The notes beneath the pieces were generated by a model that ran no database searches, was not told the DNA's origin, and was given only the letters and a program-made list of their open reading frames with translations. Below, one piece after another: positions 45,292 through 56,558 of a DNA stretch of 64,000 nucleotides. Every line of letters starts with the position of its first letter. The stretch's first letter is position 1. The stretch is from Zygnema cylindricum (lineage: Eukaryota; Streptophyta; Zygnematophyceae; Zygnematales; Zygnemataceae): positions 126,001-190,000 of the forward strand of contig JBBHKE010003160.1 of NCBI GenBank assembly GCA_037447655.1. Reading direction: 5' to 3'. Position numbers and translations under genes: made by a program.

Positions 45292-46358
45292 TGAGACTCT
45301 GAGACCTCTATAAGTCCTCATAATGGATAGCTTCCAAGAAGTCTCTAGGATAACCCTGAACCCTTGATGTTTCAGCAAGACCAACTGCCACCCTGGTAGA
45401 CAAAGACTCAGACCACTTTCACCTTTGTGAAGATAAGACTCCCCTAAGTCGATAGCAAAAAGAGTCTATGAATTTGCTCCCCTGAGCAGTAAGTTATGGA
45501 GGGTCAAAGTTGACCTTTTGTATAGAAGCTCTCTGGGAGAGAGGGTCCTATCTCCTAATTTTTCTAAGTCCTATCTCTTTCACAGACTCTATCTACTGAT
45601 GTACGGAGCCAATCAGATTACACCTCCGTACACAAAAGTACAACTGTCGGTGTACATTCTGTACGGACACTGTACGACATGGCCTAGATGTCGACACGTG
45701 GTATATCCGGATTTGCTCCCTTTATCCTCGAAGATACCGCGATCTAATGTTATTCTGCCACATGTCATCCGATGTGGCGATGACCAAAAACCGCCGAAAT
45801 CCTCTTCCGCGATCTCGGCATTCATTCCGGTCGTCCAATTAAATGTACATTTAATCGTAGCCGTAATGAATACCTTCACAATATTTATTTCGCTAAAGAA
45901 ACAAATGCGTTGTATTCGTTTCTTATCCGTACCGTAATCTATACTTTTACATTACTAGATCTATGTATCCCGTAATTAGTTTTAGTTAAATGAATTATCC
46001 TATGTTGTAATGTTCAAATAAATATCAAACCCAATAGTGGGTACCACTACTTTTAGACTTAACTGATAAGGCTACCGGCTACCGGTAGTTTAATGTCCGT
46101 CAGGTACCAGGATCAAATCCTGATCTCGGCATGTATCGTTTTAGTAAATAAACCCCTAATAGTAAATTAACTAATATATATTTCCCGTAAACCTCTGGAT
46201 AGCCTAGGTAACCATGGCTCTAGCTTCCTCTCCAATTTCTCAGTGACTGCGACAAGTTTAAGAGTTGGAGAGAGAAGTTAGAGGTAGACTGCATCGGCTT
46301 CTTTCTATATTTCTATTTAGACCTAGAAAGCACTTAAAACGGACTATTAATTTCTACA
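45292..46358 (-). repeat. 5' LTR of B1
   Basis: 1067 bp, minus orientation, TGTAGAAATT...GAGTCTCA. A TATACAAAA element lies near 45513-45525 on the minus strand and GTAC motifs at about 45600-45675. Very similar to the 3' LTR by eye. Confidence 0.92.
46055..46130 (+). other. tRNA-like block (antisense to B1 5' LTR)
   Basis: A-box-like AGACTTAACTGATAAGGC (46055-46072) and B-box-like AGGATCAAATCCT (46109-46121), with a T-stem pairing 4 of 5 (CCAGG with CCTGA). Confidence 0.6.
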
Positions 46359-46769
46359 AAGTGTGTTTGATTCATGTAAAGTAGGCTAGACGTAGGCTAG
46401 TTTTGCTTAGGCATAGCATAGCTCCTACTTTGGCTAATTCTAAGACTTAGAGATTTAAGCTTTTGGACAAGAATTTTCTCTTGGCCGCTGAGCTTCTCTA
46501 TTGCTCTCTCTCACCTTTTGCTCAAGCATTTTATTTCTTTTTGCTATCTAGCTTTAGAGGCTAGATAGAGTAAGACTATTCTTATTTGTATTTCTAACCA
46601 CGTTGTTTAGGGAGTATTATTTCCTTTTTCTTTGGCTCACTTATGTTTTTTCTTTGCCATGGTATATATATATTTTTTCACTCTATATTCATTTTTGTTT
46701 GTATATATGTCTGTGAGCATGACTTAGTTGGTTATGATGCATGGTTTCCTTGCTTCTCTCTCGGGTACG
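46359..46769. other. Spacer with dispersed repeat R copy 2
   Basis: Flank of B1. 46359-46637 has a short duplicated GTAGGCTAG and T-rich sequence with no gene. 46638-46762 is the second copy of repeat R (first at 31090). At about 46770 it joins LTR E2. Confidence 0.65.
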
Positions 46770-47417
46770 ACACCTTTACAAGCTTTCTTAAAAATAGCTA
46801 CCTAAATTTCACTAAGTCTTGTCTTGGCAAATTACGACTACCTACTACTAAACCCTAGTCCAATAGGAACATTGTATAGTACAAGAAAGTACACTTTGCG
46901 ATATGTTTATTGTAGGACCATTGTACGACATGGCCTTCAAGGTGACGCCTGTCAAATCGAGAGCCATGGTTACTCCCATATTCTTTGACATCTAATATTG
47001 TGGCGACATGTGACATCGCGGGACATTTTTTCTAAAAGTCGCCAAAATTTCTAATTGGGTTGGCGGCTGCGACGTCGTCTATTCGATCAAGTATATTTAC
47101 ACGGCTCGATGTGCACGCAATTTGAGGGTGTGGGCCTTCGGTTCACATGTTTCGTTTAAATGAATTTGTTGATCTGTGAACATTTATTAAGTTAACGAAT
47201 GAAATATTTCCAACGATTTATCATGCCTTAGTGGACGAGATTCCAAGCTACTTTGATTTGAATACCCTAATTCAAAATCCAAGTTAGGACATCATTTTGG
47301 TTAAATGCCCTACCTTCTAAACAAAGAGGCAGCCATGGCGCGTCTTTGATCCACTCTCTCTCGTTATAGAGTCTATTTAAAATAGAGAAGTGAGATTTTA
47401 TTAACCTCTTTTCAACA
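46770..47417 (-). repeat. LTR E2 (family E), truncated
   Basis: About 650 bp, minus orientation, starts TGTTGAAAAGAGG and matches E1 from its TACCTAAATTTCACTAAG block onward. The last 250 bases of the LTR are missing. No target duplication seen. Confidence 0.82.
47224..47280 (+). other. tRNA-like block in E2 (antisense to LTR)
   Basis: A-box-like TGCCTTAGTGGACGAGA (47224-47240) and B-box-like TAATTCAAAATCC (47268-47280). Parallel to E1 with independent point changes. Confidence 0.55.
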
Positions 47418-47597
47418 TCTAGATAGAATTTTAGTGAAAAAAATAAACTAAATAGCTAAACTCCCACATTTAATAATACTTAACTCTATAATTATATATA
47501 TGTCGTCTAATACACAACCTCATTTTTACGCTAGCGTACATCCTCCCTTAAGTCGTCTCTCCGTCCCAAGTTAATGATAGCTATACCAATACTTTTA
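47418..47597. other. AT-rich spacer
   Basis: 180 bases of AT-rich DNA between LTR E2 and C2. It ends with TTTTA (47593-47597), the C2 target duplication. No gene seen. Confidence 0.55.
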
Positions 47598-48316
47598 TGT
47601 TGTTCTACAACCACCGGTGCAGGTGGAGGAGCAGCAGTAGTAGTAGAAGTAGACATGATACACTCTCAGAAGCTATCAAGAATCCTATCAAACAACTCTT
47701 CTCAAGTGCTCACCAATTCATATACGAGAAACCAAACCTCACAAAACTCTATGAGAACATAGAGTAGCATAAAAACTGATAACTCCCAAAGATTCAGCAC
47801 AATTGACTCGACAACAATCAAGATATATTACTCAGAAGTTTCCCAAAATTTGTCTGCAGTTTTACTACTTGGAAGTCTGGATACAAGATATGTTCTGAGT
47901 CCTAAGTCTTATACTTGTGTTGCACTGGCAACACCAGTGTACTTGAGAGGTACGTCAAACCACCAAGCTACCACTAATCTGTTAAGCTACCACTAAGCTA
48001 TCACTAAGCTACCACTGAGTTACCCACTAAGTTGACTAGAATCGTATCTATCACAGTTGCTCTATCCTGTACAGAATCACATTATGAATATCAGACGCTA
48101 CGTTGTCCGTATGGACCATATCAAATATAATCGTGGTTGCGTTGACCTCTGTGTTGCAGCCTCACTGCTGCGCTGCTCTGCTGCTGTGCTGTATAGCAGC
48201 TGCGTTGCTCTGCTGTATAGCAGCTGCGCTGCTCTGCTATATAGTAGTTGCGCTGCTCTATCTGTATAGCAGCTGCGCTGCTGCGTTGAGACTAAAAGCT
48301 TTTCAAAAATACAACA
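47598..48316 (-). repeat. 3' LTR of C2, with duplicate gag start
   Basis: 719 bp, TGTTGTATTTTTGAAAAGC...GTAGAACAACA on the minus strand, next to polypurine GGGGAG. An ATG (47654-47656, minus) lies 59 nt before the LTR end and is open to it. It holds short tandem repeats (47965-48030) and a GCTGC block (48170-48290). Confidence 0.92.
47965..48030. repeat. Tandem AAGCTACCACT units in C2 3' LTR
   Basis: Imperfect 10-22 bp units (AAGCTACCACTAAGCTATCACT). The 5' LTR copy (52992-53080) has about one unit more, a post-insertion length change. Confidence 0.85.
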
Positions 48317-49990
48317 CTCCCCTAAAGCTTTAGACTCAGTATACCGGCGCAGCTGCGGTGATAAACTATCGCAGCATCGCAGTAAAGCAGTATAGCAATT
48401 AGCAAGTCACCCAGTCCCACTACATCTCAATGGTGGACTTATCGCAGAGTGGCAGTATCGAAGTGCAATAATTCAACTATTCACTTAATCCCACTGGGTT
48501 CCTACAATACTTCAGCTTAGGATCAGGAAGAGCTTTAGTGAGCATATCAGCAATCATTTCTGCATCTCGCAAATAACATAATTTAATCACTCTAGAGAAC
48601 ACTTTTTCTCTTACAAAGTGTAATCGTACATCCATGTGCTTGCTTTTGAAGTGATGACTCGGGTTAGAAGCAATGGCAATGGCAGCTTGGTTATCACACC
48701 AGATCACCTGTGGACAAACCTGCATGTATTCTTATTCTTCCAACATGGATTTCACCCCTAGGAGTTCTTTGAGGGCCTAGCTCGCGGCCATATATTCTTA
48801 CTCCATTGTTGATTGTGCTGTAACCTTTTGAAGTTTGCTGCTCCAGCAGCAAGTCCCGTTCCCAATTTGTAAAACGAATCGCGTTGTGGACTTCCAGCTT
48901 GGCATGCCGCCATTGCTTGCATCACTCCACGTTTGCAGTTTTACTTCTCCTATGCCTAGAGTGAGTTTGAGGTCTTTGGTTCCGGCCATATATCTTAAGA
49001 CTCTTCTTGCTGCATCAAAGTCAGATTTTCTAGGATTCTCTAGACTTTTGCGTAGTACCCCAACTGCTGCAGTAATGTGAAGACGGGTACAATTCATGAA
49101 ATATATTAAGTTTCCCACTATTTGTCTATAAAGTATTATTGTCATAGGATCATTCTCCCCTGACTCTAAATAATCGCTAATAATGACACCTGGTTTTGTC
49201 TCTTCTCCCTCTAACTTCTGCCGAAACTCCATTGGAGTTAGAAATCTTTTTGCCCCCCGCATTCCATACTCATCTAACATGTTTCCAATAGCCTCCTTTT
49301 GAGGTAATTTTATTTCTTTCTTATTTCTATCCCTCTCTACCTGGATACCCAAAATATACTTTGCCTCACCAAGTTCTTTCATCTCGAACCGTGAGTTTAG
49401 AGCAGTTTTAATTTTTTTAATTTCAGCCATTGATTTGCTATCATCTACATACATTGCTATATACAATATCCCATTTTCACCCTTTAGAACATAGACAGAG
49501 TGGTCAAAACTTATCCTTTGAAATCCTAGACTGGTGAAGAATTCATCAAGCTTCAAATTCCATTGCCTAGGGGCTTGTTTTAGGTTGTACAAGGATTTTA
49601 GCAACTTGTATACCAAGTGCTCTTTTCCTAGTTTTGCATACTTTTTAGGCTGCTGCATGTAAATGGTCTCTTCTAGTTCTCCGTGCAAAAAGGTCGTCTT
49701 TACATCCATCTGATGAATTTCCATATCTTCTATAGCAGTTAGGGACAGCAAAATCCTAACTGTTGGAAATCTTACAACCGAAGAAAATGTTTCTTCAAAA
49801 TCGATTCGTTCCTTTTAATTATACCCCTTCGCCACAAGTCTGGCCTTATAGCGTTCAATGGTATTATCGAGATTTAACTTCACTTTGAATACCCATTTGC
49901 TGCCGATCGCTTTTCAGTCCGGAGGAAGGTCCACAAGTTCCCAAGTTTGTGCCTCCATGATCGACTTCATTTCGTCATTTGCCGCCTCAA
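48317..49990 (-). pseudogene. C2 reverse transcriptase and RNase H (broken)
   Basis: Minus strand. The stretch 48798-49751 (317 codons) is the longest open pol piece in the window: MDVKTTFLHGELEETIYMQQ, LYNLKQAPRQWNLKLDEFF and YVDD (49440-49451), which runs straight into SKSM, so about four residues after YVDD are deleted. RNase H: WSDASNGGMPSWKSTT, CCWSSKLQKVTAQSTME, then after a break WCDNQAAIAIASNPSHHFK (48477-48725). Upstream, [14 protein letters not shown]-like text has a stop and shift. Confidence 0.88.
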
Positions 49991-51300
49991 TCTAGAGATT
50001 CCGCTCTGGTGATGAGGAGGCCTCTTGGATGATCAAGGGCTCCCCTGAGACTGCCGAGTAGGCAAAGTGAGAGCTTGCTTGCAGGCAACTGCTGGATCTT
50101 CTTCCCTCGGAAATTTTGAGGCTGAGATCGTCGGTTGCCGCGCATTGGGCTGATTGCGCTGGTTGCGATCCGTGTGTAGCTGATTGCGCTGGTTACGATC
50201 CGTGTGTAGCTGATTGCGCTGGTTGCGATCCGTGTGTATTGATTGCTGTTGGTTTGGTTTGAACTGAACATGTTGAGGAAGTTGGAGAGAGTCCGATTCT
50301 GGAGTCACCACCGGAGAATGTTGCACGTGCGGGACAATTTCTTGCATACAATCTAAGATGACATACTCTTGTACTTTTTGCTGCTTTTGCTGCTATGTCA
50401 TGTGAAATAAATCTATCGAGTCTAGTTCATCTTTGACAATGATAATCCTTGCTACAACTATTTTCTGCCTCTTAAACATAAAGACTCTGTAACCTTGTGA
50501 GTGGTCATCATATCCTAACAAAATACCCGGTAATCCCTTCGGTTCCATTTTCCATGTATCCATAGACGTATCTAGGATAAAACACTTACTACGAAAGACT
50601 TTGAAATGGCTAACATCAGGTTTGCTACCTGTCCAGATCTCGTAAGGAGTAGATTCTACCGATTTTGATCCTATCCTATTCTTAATATAAACTGCACAAT
50701 TTAGAGCATCAGCCCATAATTTCGGATCCACATTTTTATCTGCGAGCATCGACCTCGAGCTCTCCGTGAGAGTTCTATTTAATCTTTCTGACAGCCCAAT
50801 TTGTTCTGTTAAATATGGAACAGTCAACAGATGACTTATGCCTTCCTCGAGTAAAAAGGTTTCAAATTCTTTCGAAGTATATTCACCACCATTGTTTGAT
50901 CTGAGCTGTAAAATAGATAAACTATGAAATTTTTCAGCCCATGTTTTCTAGTGTTTGAAGTGACCAAACACCTCACTCTTCTCTTTCATGAAGTAAGCTT
51001 TTGTAAATTTGGAGAAATCATCTGTGAACGTGACCATATATTTCATTCCCCCGGCAGATGGAACCTTCGCAGGACCAAAAACATCCGAATGAATTTGTTG
51101 TAAAAGTCTCGTGGACCGATGCTCAGTCTCTTTAGGAAATGGTAGTCTGTGGATTTTGCCCAAAGCGCAACCATCACATGTTTTGATTGACTGGTCTGTG
51201 ATTGAGACACCCTTTATTTTTCCAGCAATGAACATTTTTCTCAAACTATCATAGTTTACATGTCCTAATCTCTTATGCTACAACTCATCTGAATGCAAAG
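49991..51300 (-). pseudogene. C2 connection region and integrase (broken)
   Basis: Minus strand. The Gln/Asn-rich connection includes three 30-bp repeats. Integrase C-terminal half at 50393-50827: SERLNRTLTESSRSMLADK, PYEIWTGSKPDVSHFKVF and LGYDDHSQGYRVF. The core Asp site near 50890 is LRSNNGGEY, with Asp changed to Asn. Zinc-head end CDGCALGKIHRLPFP and HSDVFGPAKVPSAGG at 50948-51244. Stops at several points. Confidence 0.86.
50151..50240 (-). repeat. Three exact-period 30-bp tandem repeats
   Basis: Units 50151-50180, 50181-50210 and 50211-50240. They code on the minus strand for a repeated HTDRNQRNQL in the connection region. In-frame and nearly identical, so a fairly recent expansion. 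Confidence 0.9.
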
Positions 51301-52683
51301 CACCAGAGTATAGAACATCATTGTCCTTGGTATTAGCCATATCCATTCGGTACAACTTGCTATTATCTCTACTACGTGTAACTGCGACTTTGCCATTTTT
51401 GCTAACAACCTACCTACCATTTTTCAAATTAACCTCAAAGCCTTTACTCTTTACCAAAGACGTAGAAAACAGATTTTTCTAAAAGTCAGGCACAAAAGAG
51501 ACATTGTGAAGAGTCCTTTCAGTTGCTTTGCCCTCCACATCCACTAGCAAAGACACATCACCCACAGCACGAGTCTGAACACTCATTCCATAAGCATAAA
51601 AAGTATTTTTCTCCGGCGTTGCATTCAGATTTTTGAAGATGGCTTTGTTCCAGCACATGTGGGCTGACGCTCCCGTGTCCATTATCCATCAAGAGTCCTT
51701 GGCGTCCTCCATCGCTGCCATCATGGCGAATACATCCGTTTCATCTTCCTCAGAAAATGTCAAAGTCTCATCCTGGAGTGATGAAGCTGCTGAGAATAGT
51801 GCATTTCCACGAGGTGTAGACACCGAGAAGTTTTTGTAAAACTGACTTTGTTGCCATTCCGTCTTGTATAAACCTGTATCGTTAGCTTATTTAAGTTTGG
51901 GACAAAATTTGTATCCATGACCTCTCTCACTACGATAAAAGCATGCATTGTTGGATTGTCTATTCCCACCCTGATTAAACTATGTGAACTGATTAGACTG
52001 ATTTCTTTGTTGATTTTAACTGACCTTTCCTCTCAAAGTCTAAATTTAAAGCCTCTACCTACTGAATATTGAGAATATTTGATGTAGCTTCCTCTTCTAG
52101 CAAAATATTGATGGCTAACTGTAAAGTCGAGCTAGCATTATCTTTTTGTTTGAGCATATCAGATGCGCCTTTCATACTACGAGGGAGACCCCTCATGAGC
52201 AATGCCGCCTGTTGAAAAGGAGGAAACGCCCCACTTGCACAAACATGTGCATCTACAAGGATACAAAATTTGTTAGAATATTCAGCCATTGTACCGCCAG
52301 TGTACTTTTAATCCCAAATTTTTCTAGCTAATAGAAGGTCTTCTTGGACATTGGCCTTTGGATAATCACTTTTAAGAGATTTCCACATATCAATTGCTTT
52401 TTTCATATTTATCCGAGACATAGCTAAGTCCTCAGATATACTAAACTTCAAAATAGAACGAGCCTGCGTATTTTTCTTAGACCATGACGGATCAGATTCA
52501 TCCAGCGAAACATCTAATATATCCAAAAGATTGACATTTTCAAAATGTGTTTCCAACATATCCGCCCTGTAAACATACTTATCCCCGAAAAAAGATAGGA
52601 ATTCTTGATGACAGTCCCATAACTTGTTGTTCTACAACCACCGGTGCAGGTGGAGGAGCAGCAGTAGAAGTAGAAGTAGACAT
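51301..52683 (-). pseudogene. C2 gag and protease (gag starts inside the LTR)
   Basis: Minus strand. Gag ATG at 52683 in the LTR: MSTSTSTAAPPPAPVVVEQQ, then across the LTR end into VMGLSSRIPIF, followed by a frameshift. It continues at 52308-52559 (LLDILDVSLDESDPSWSKK) and 52059-52289. The knuckle near 51880-51920 reads CFYRSERGHGYKFC (second Cys now Arg). Protease: MDTGASAHMCWNKAIF near 51680 keeps DTGA and is open to 51479. Confidence 0.87.
52611..52624 (-). other. Primer-binding site of C2 inside gag
   Basis: AGTTATGGGACTGT on the minus strand directly after the LTR end. It shares GTTATGGG with the half-tRNA site of A1. The bases are coding (VMGL). The C2 3' LTR diverges exactly at this point, which fixes the LTR end. 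Confidence 0.65.
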
Positions 52684-52991
52684 GATACACTCTTAGAAGC
52701 TATCAAGAATCCTACCAAACAGCTGTTATTAAGTGCTCACCAATTCTTATATAAACATCCAAATCTCACAAAACTCTATCAGAATATAGAGTAGCATAAA
52801 CACTGATAACTCCCAAAGTTATAGCACAATTCACCCGACAACACTCAAGATATAATACTCAAAAGTTTCCTAAAAACTGTTTGCAATTTTACTACTTGGA
52901 AGTTTGGATACAAGATATGTTCTGAGTCCTAAGTCTTATACTTGTGTTGCACTGGCAACACCAGTGTACTTTAGAGGTACGTCAAACAACC

Positions 52992-53080
52992 AAGCTACCA
53001 CTAATCTGTCAAGCTACCACTGAGATATCACTAAGCTACCACTGAGCTATCACTAAGCTACCACTGAGTTACCCACTAAG
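52992..53080. repeat. Tandem AAGCTACCACT units in C2 5' LTR
   Basis: Counterpart of 47965-48030 with about one extra unit. Confidence 0.85.
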
Positions 53081-53245
53081 TTGACTAGAATCGTATCTAT
53101 CACAGTTGCTCTATCCTGTACAGAATCACAATAAGAATATCAGACGCTGCGTTGTCCGTACGGACCACATCAAATATAACCGTGGTTGCGTTGTCCTTTG
53201 TGTTGCAGCCTCGCTGTTGCGCTACTCTGCTGTATAACAGCTGCG

Positions 53246-54299
53246 TGTAGAAACTAATGTTTTTTTTATTAGTATTTTCTAGGTCTGAGAAGAAATATAG
53301 AAGTCGAGGCAGTCTATCTCTTACTTCTCTCTCCAACTCTCAAACTTGTCGCAGTCACTGAGAAATCGGAGAGGAAGCTAGAGCCATGGCTACCTTGGCT
53401 ATACTGAGGTTTACGGGAATTTTTATATTAGGGTTTATTTAATTATTTAAAAGGTATGTGCCAGCGGCAGGATTTGATCCTTGTACCTGCCTGCCGGCAG
53501 TCTGGAAATAGCCGGTAGCCTTAGCCGTTAAGTCTAGAGGTAGTGTTACGCAGTATATAGTTTGATATTTATTTAAACATGTATACGTTTGATAAACCAT
53601 TTAACTGTAATGAATTACGGGATACATAGATCCAGTAATACGTAATGTACGACTTACGGTACGGACATAAATCAGTACCGCGCATTTTGTTTCATAAATG
53701 AAACAAATACCGCGCATGTATATATTACGGCCACGATTAAATCCGAATTTAATCGGACGGCCAGGATTAGCGCCGAGATCGCGGAGGAAGATTTCGGCGG
53801 TTTGTGGCCATCGCCACATGGGATGACGCGTGGCGAAATTCCGTTGGATTGTGGAATCTCCGGAGATTATGACACCGAATCCGGATTTGACATGTGTCGA
53901 CATTTTGGCCATGTCGTACAATGTCCGTACATAAAGTACACCGGCAGCTGTACTTTTCCGTACGGAACTCAATTCTGATTGGTTCCGTACATCAGTAGAT
54001 AGAGTCTGTGAGAGAGATAGGACTTAGAAAAATTAGAAGATAGGACCCCCTCTCCAAGAGAGCTTCTGTACAAAAGGTCAACTTTGACCCTCCATAACTT
54101 ACTGCTCAGGGGAGCAAATTCAGAGATTCTTTTTGCTACCGACTCAAGGGAGTCTTGTCTTTCCAAGGGTAGAGGTGGTCAGGGTTTTTGTCTGCCAGGG
54201 TGGCAGTTATTTTTACTGGAACACAAAGGGGTCAGGATTATCCTTGAGGCTTCTTGGAAGCTGTCTACTCTGAGGACTTATGGAGGTCTCAGAGTTTCA
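53246..54299 (+). repeat. Solo family B LTR nested in C2 LTR
   Basis: 1054 bp, TGTAGAAACT...GAGTTTCA, plus orientation. Perfect 5-bp duplication CTGCG at 53241-53245 and 54300-54304. The GCTGC block of the C2 LTR continues on both sides. Confidence 0.94.
53469..53531 (-). other. tRNA-like block (antisense to solo B LTR)
   Basis: Minus strand: A-box-like TTAACGGCTAAGGC (53518-53531) and B-box-like AAGGATCAAATCCT (53469-53482). Confidence 0.58.
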
Positions 54300-54364
54300 C
54301 TGCGCTGCTCTGCTGTATAGCAGCTGCGTTGCTGTCTGTATAGCAGCTGCGGTGTTGCGTTGAG

Positions 54365-55403
54365 TGTTGAAATTTATAGATTTCTAGAGTATTTTCTATG
54401 TTTAAATATGTTTTTATAAAAGGAAAAGAAAAAGGACGGACAACCTGCCTCCACCTCCGCTCTCTAGTTACCATACTTGTTGTAGTCACTAAAGCTAAGA
54501 GAGATAGGTAGATCCATGGCTGCCTTAGTTCAACAGACAGCTATTTTTAGTAGGTTACTAAAAATATACTTGACGGACCAGAGATTTGATCGCGGTACCT
54601 GCGGTTCGTCAAGTTAACCGGTAGGGGTCAGCTTTATCCTAATAGACTAGGACGAATGCTAAGTGGTATGGTATGTGATAGATATATATTTAGTTCGAGT
54701 GGATATAATTCATGTAACTAGAACTGTATACGACGTACAAAGATTTAGTTTTATAAAGTACGTCGTACGACGCTAATTCAAAACGGATACCACGCATTTT
54801 AATTTCGACATCGGAACAAATGTCGCGCAAGTATTTATTACGGCTAAGATTGCATTTTGCATAAAATCCAACGGCGCATATCATCGCCGAAATCGCGGAG
54901 TGGTCACTTTGGCGTTTTGTGATGTGGCATGACCTGGAGCCACGTGGAGAGTTGACATTCGATCATAGGAATTCCGAGGAATGTACGGACGAGTGAAAAG
55001 CGGACACGCATCCACTTAATAGCCTTGTCGTACATAGGCCGTACAAAAGGTACATCGGCAGTAGTACTTTTGTGTACGATACAGTAATCTGATTGGTCCG
55101 TTCTTCACTAGATAGGAGTTATTAGAGAGAATCAGGACTTAGAAAAATTTGGTAGGTAGTCACCTCTCCCTTTGAGAGTTTGTACAAATTGGCATTTTCA
55201 CTGCCTCATAACTTATCGGCTCGTTGGCCGTTTTCAGTGATTCTTTTTGCTACAAACTCAAAGAAGTCCAGGCTGCAGAGGGGTGCAGTCAAGTTGTCAG
55301 TTTGCCTTCTTGGGCAGAAGTGGTCGTGGCTTAAAGTGGGTTAGTTAAATGCTATCTAGAGGCTTTTTGTATTCTGTAGTCCAATGGAGGACACATAATT
55401 GCA
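54365..55403 (+). repeat. Solo family A LTR nested in C2 LTR
   Basis: 1039 bp, TGTTGAAATT...AATTGCA, plus orientation. Perfect 5-bp duplication TTGAG at 54360-54364 and 55404-55408. G-box at 54940-54947 and GTAC motifs at about 54975-55080. It shows the exact ends of a family A LTR. Confidence 0.94.
54575..54652 (-). other. tRNA-like block (antisense to solo A LTR)
   Basis: Minus strand: A-box-like GTCTATTAGGATAAAGC (54631-54647) and B-box-like GCGATCAAATCTC (54581-54593), followed by a T5 run (54543-54547 region). The body resembles the B type more than the other A LTRs, so the block may have been exchanged. Confidence 0.55.
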
Positions 55404-55439
55404 TTGAGACTGAAAGCTTTCCAAAAGTACAAAATTTTA

Positions 55440-56315
55440 CAGCTAGTAGTTTGGCCAAATTTTTGTCAGGATGTGCCATTGATGACAACGGTAATCGTTA
55501 TAAGTGTTAATAACTTTAATTTTGACGCCACATTTTTTGACCCAAAATCACAGTAACATTAGAATTAAATTAGCACTAAAATGGACATTGTTTATTTAAT
55601 GTTAACTCTTTTATATTACGTTCGTCTAAAATTAGTGTGATATACGAGAAGCTCGTTTTTGTACCTCAAGTCTACTTGACACCTCATTTCTACAACGTTA
55701 AGTGTGTTTCGAATGTTATTTAAAATTTTAGTATTGGTTAGCTGTGGAAAAGAGCGGAACATTCAAAAATATGAAGCATAAAATAACTTTACAATTTCTC
55801 TAATTTACATCTTTTGTATGTTTTCCAAACCCCACAAGTACGTATCTCGGCAAAAAAAATTGCGATAGTACACCTGCACTTGAAACACTATTGATGACAA
55901 CTAAACTTATAAGGAACTAAGTCGACACACAAGTTGGCGGTGAGTGCCAAATTAACGTTAATGTTATTTTTTTTGGACAAAAAATCACAAATTAGCATTA
56001 TGAACACTAAACTAGCGTTTATGCTATATTTTTTCAACATTAATAGCGATTAGCGGTGTAATACTCGTCTAAGTGTGTTTATAGATCTTGAAAATTGACT
56101 AAGATACTTTAAAATCATACAATCTGAATGTAGATATTTTACAAGCATACTTTCTCATTGTACAATCTATTCAATACAGTACTGAACTAAACACCACTAA
56201 TCGTTATGAAACACTTTTTGGGGAGTCAAATTCGTTTAGCTCTTCAGTGAACCGTTGAATTGCTTTCCCGATGCAAGCAATCAAAAGGGAACGGTCGTAC
56301 TGCTCGATTATGACT
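55440..56315. other. AT-rich non-element DNA
   Basis: No LTR or pol match. It contains a diverged direct repeat: 55475-55580 (TTGATGACAACGG, AAAATCACAGTAACATTAG) resembles 55890-56005 (TTGATGACAACTA, AAAATCACAAATTAGCATT). This may be pre-insertion sequence, possibly an intron of the candidate exon to its right. Confidence 0.5.
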
Positions 56316-56399
56316 TCAAATTTTAAAATGAAAAAAATATGTGACGATAAAAACAGCTTTAACTACCCAAAAAATGTAGGCCATTGTAAAGCCCTTTAC

Positions 56400-56558
56400 T
56401 CGTTCATCCTCCACAAATTGTAGAGATGAAGGATCTATGGAATAACCACAAGGGCTATATACAACTAAACGCTCACTCTCTACCGTTTGTGGAAGAAGTC
56501 GAGGACCACTAACGATAACGTGTGGACTTTCCCGGTTTACTTCGGCAATATCACCCAT
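56400..56558 (-). CDS. Candidate first exon of an unknown gene
   Basis: Minus strand, 53 codons from ATG at 56558 (context CCCATGGG, good plant start) with no resemblance to the retroelement proteins: MGDIAEVNRESPHVIVSGPR at the start, VVYSPCGYSID in the middle, FVEDER at the end. The frame stays open to 56316, but a plausible splice donor (CGA|GTAAAG) lies at 56399/56400. I cannot name the protein. The open frame may be chance; downstream exons would lie to the left, where C2 has inserted. Confidence 0.3.

Larger units (their letters stand above)
38842..46358 (-). mobile_element. Copia element B1 (family B) with a nested solo LTR
   Basis: Minus-strand element: 3' LTR 38842-39899, internal 39900-45291, 5' LTR 45292-46358. 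Flanks AACTG (38837-38841) and AAGTG (46359-46363) form a 5-bp duplication with one mismatch. A solo family B LTR in the opposite orientation (42846-43896) is nested in it, so its own length is about 6.46 kb. All proteins are broken. Confidence 0.9.
47598..55434 (-). mobile_element. Copia element C2 with two nested solo LTRs
   Basis: Minus-strand element. 3' LTR 47598-48316, internal 48317-52624, 5' LTR from 52625 to 55434 interrupted by a solo B LTR (53246-54299) and a solo A LTR (54365-55403). Perfect target duplication TTTTA at 47593-47597 and 55435-55439. With the nested LTRs and their duplicates removed, C2 is about 5.73 kb. This is the best-bounded element in the window. Confidence 0.93.
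52625..55434 (-). repeat. 5' LTR of C2, split by two nested LTRs
   Basis: Three pieces: 52625-53245, 54305-54359 (plus duplicated flanks) and 55409-55434, about 707 bp when joined, against 719 in the 3' LTR. The outer end reads TTTTGTACTTTTGG where TGTTGTA is expected. It includes the 59-nt gag start and the tandem AAGCTACCACT units. Confidence 0.9.

Noticed and set aside
47965-48030. CRISPR-like array
   Set aside because: Short imperfect tandem units without unique spacers, inside an LTR of a eukaryotic element.
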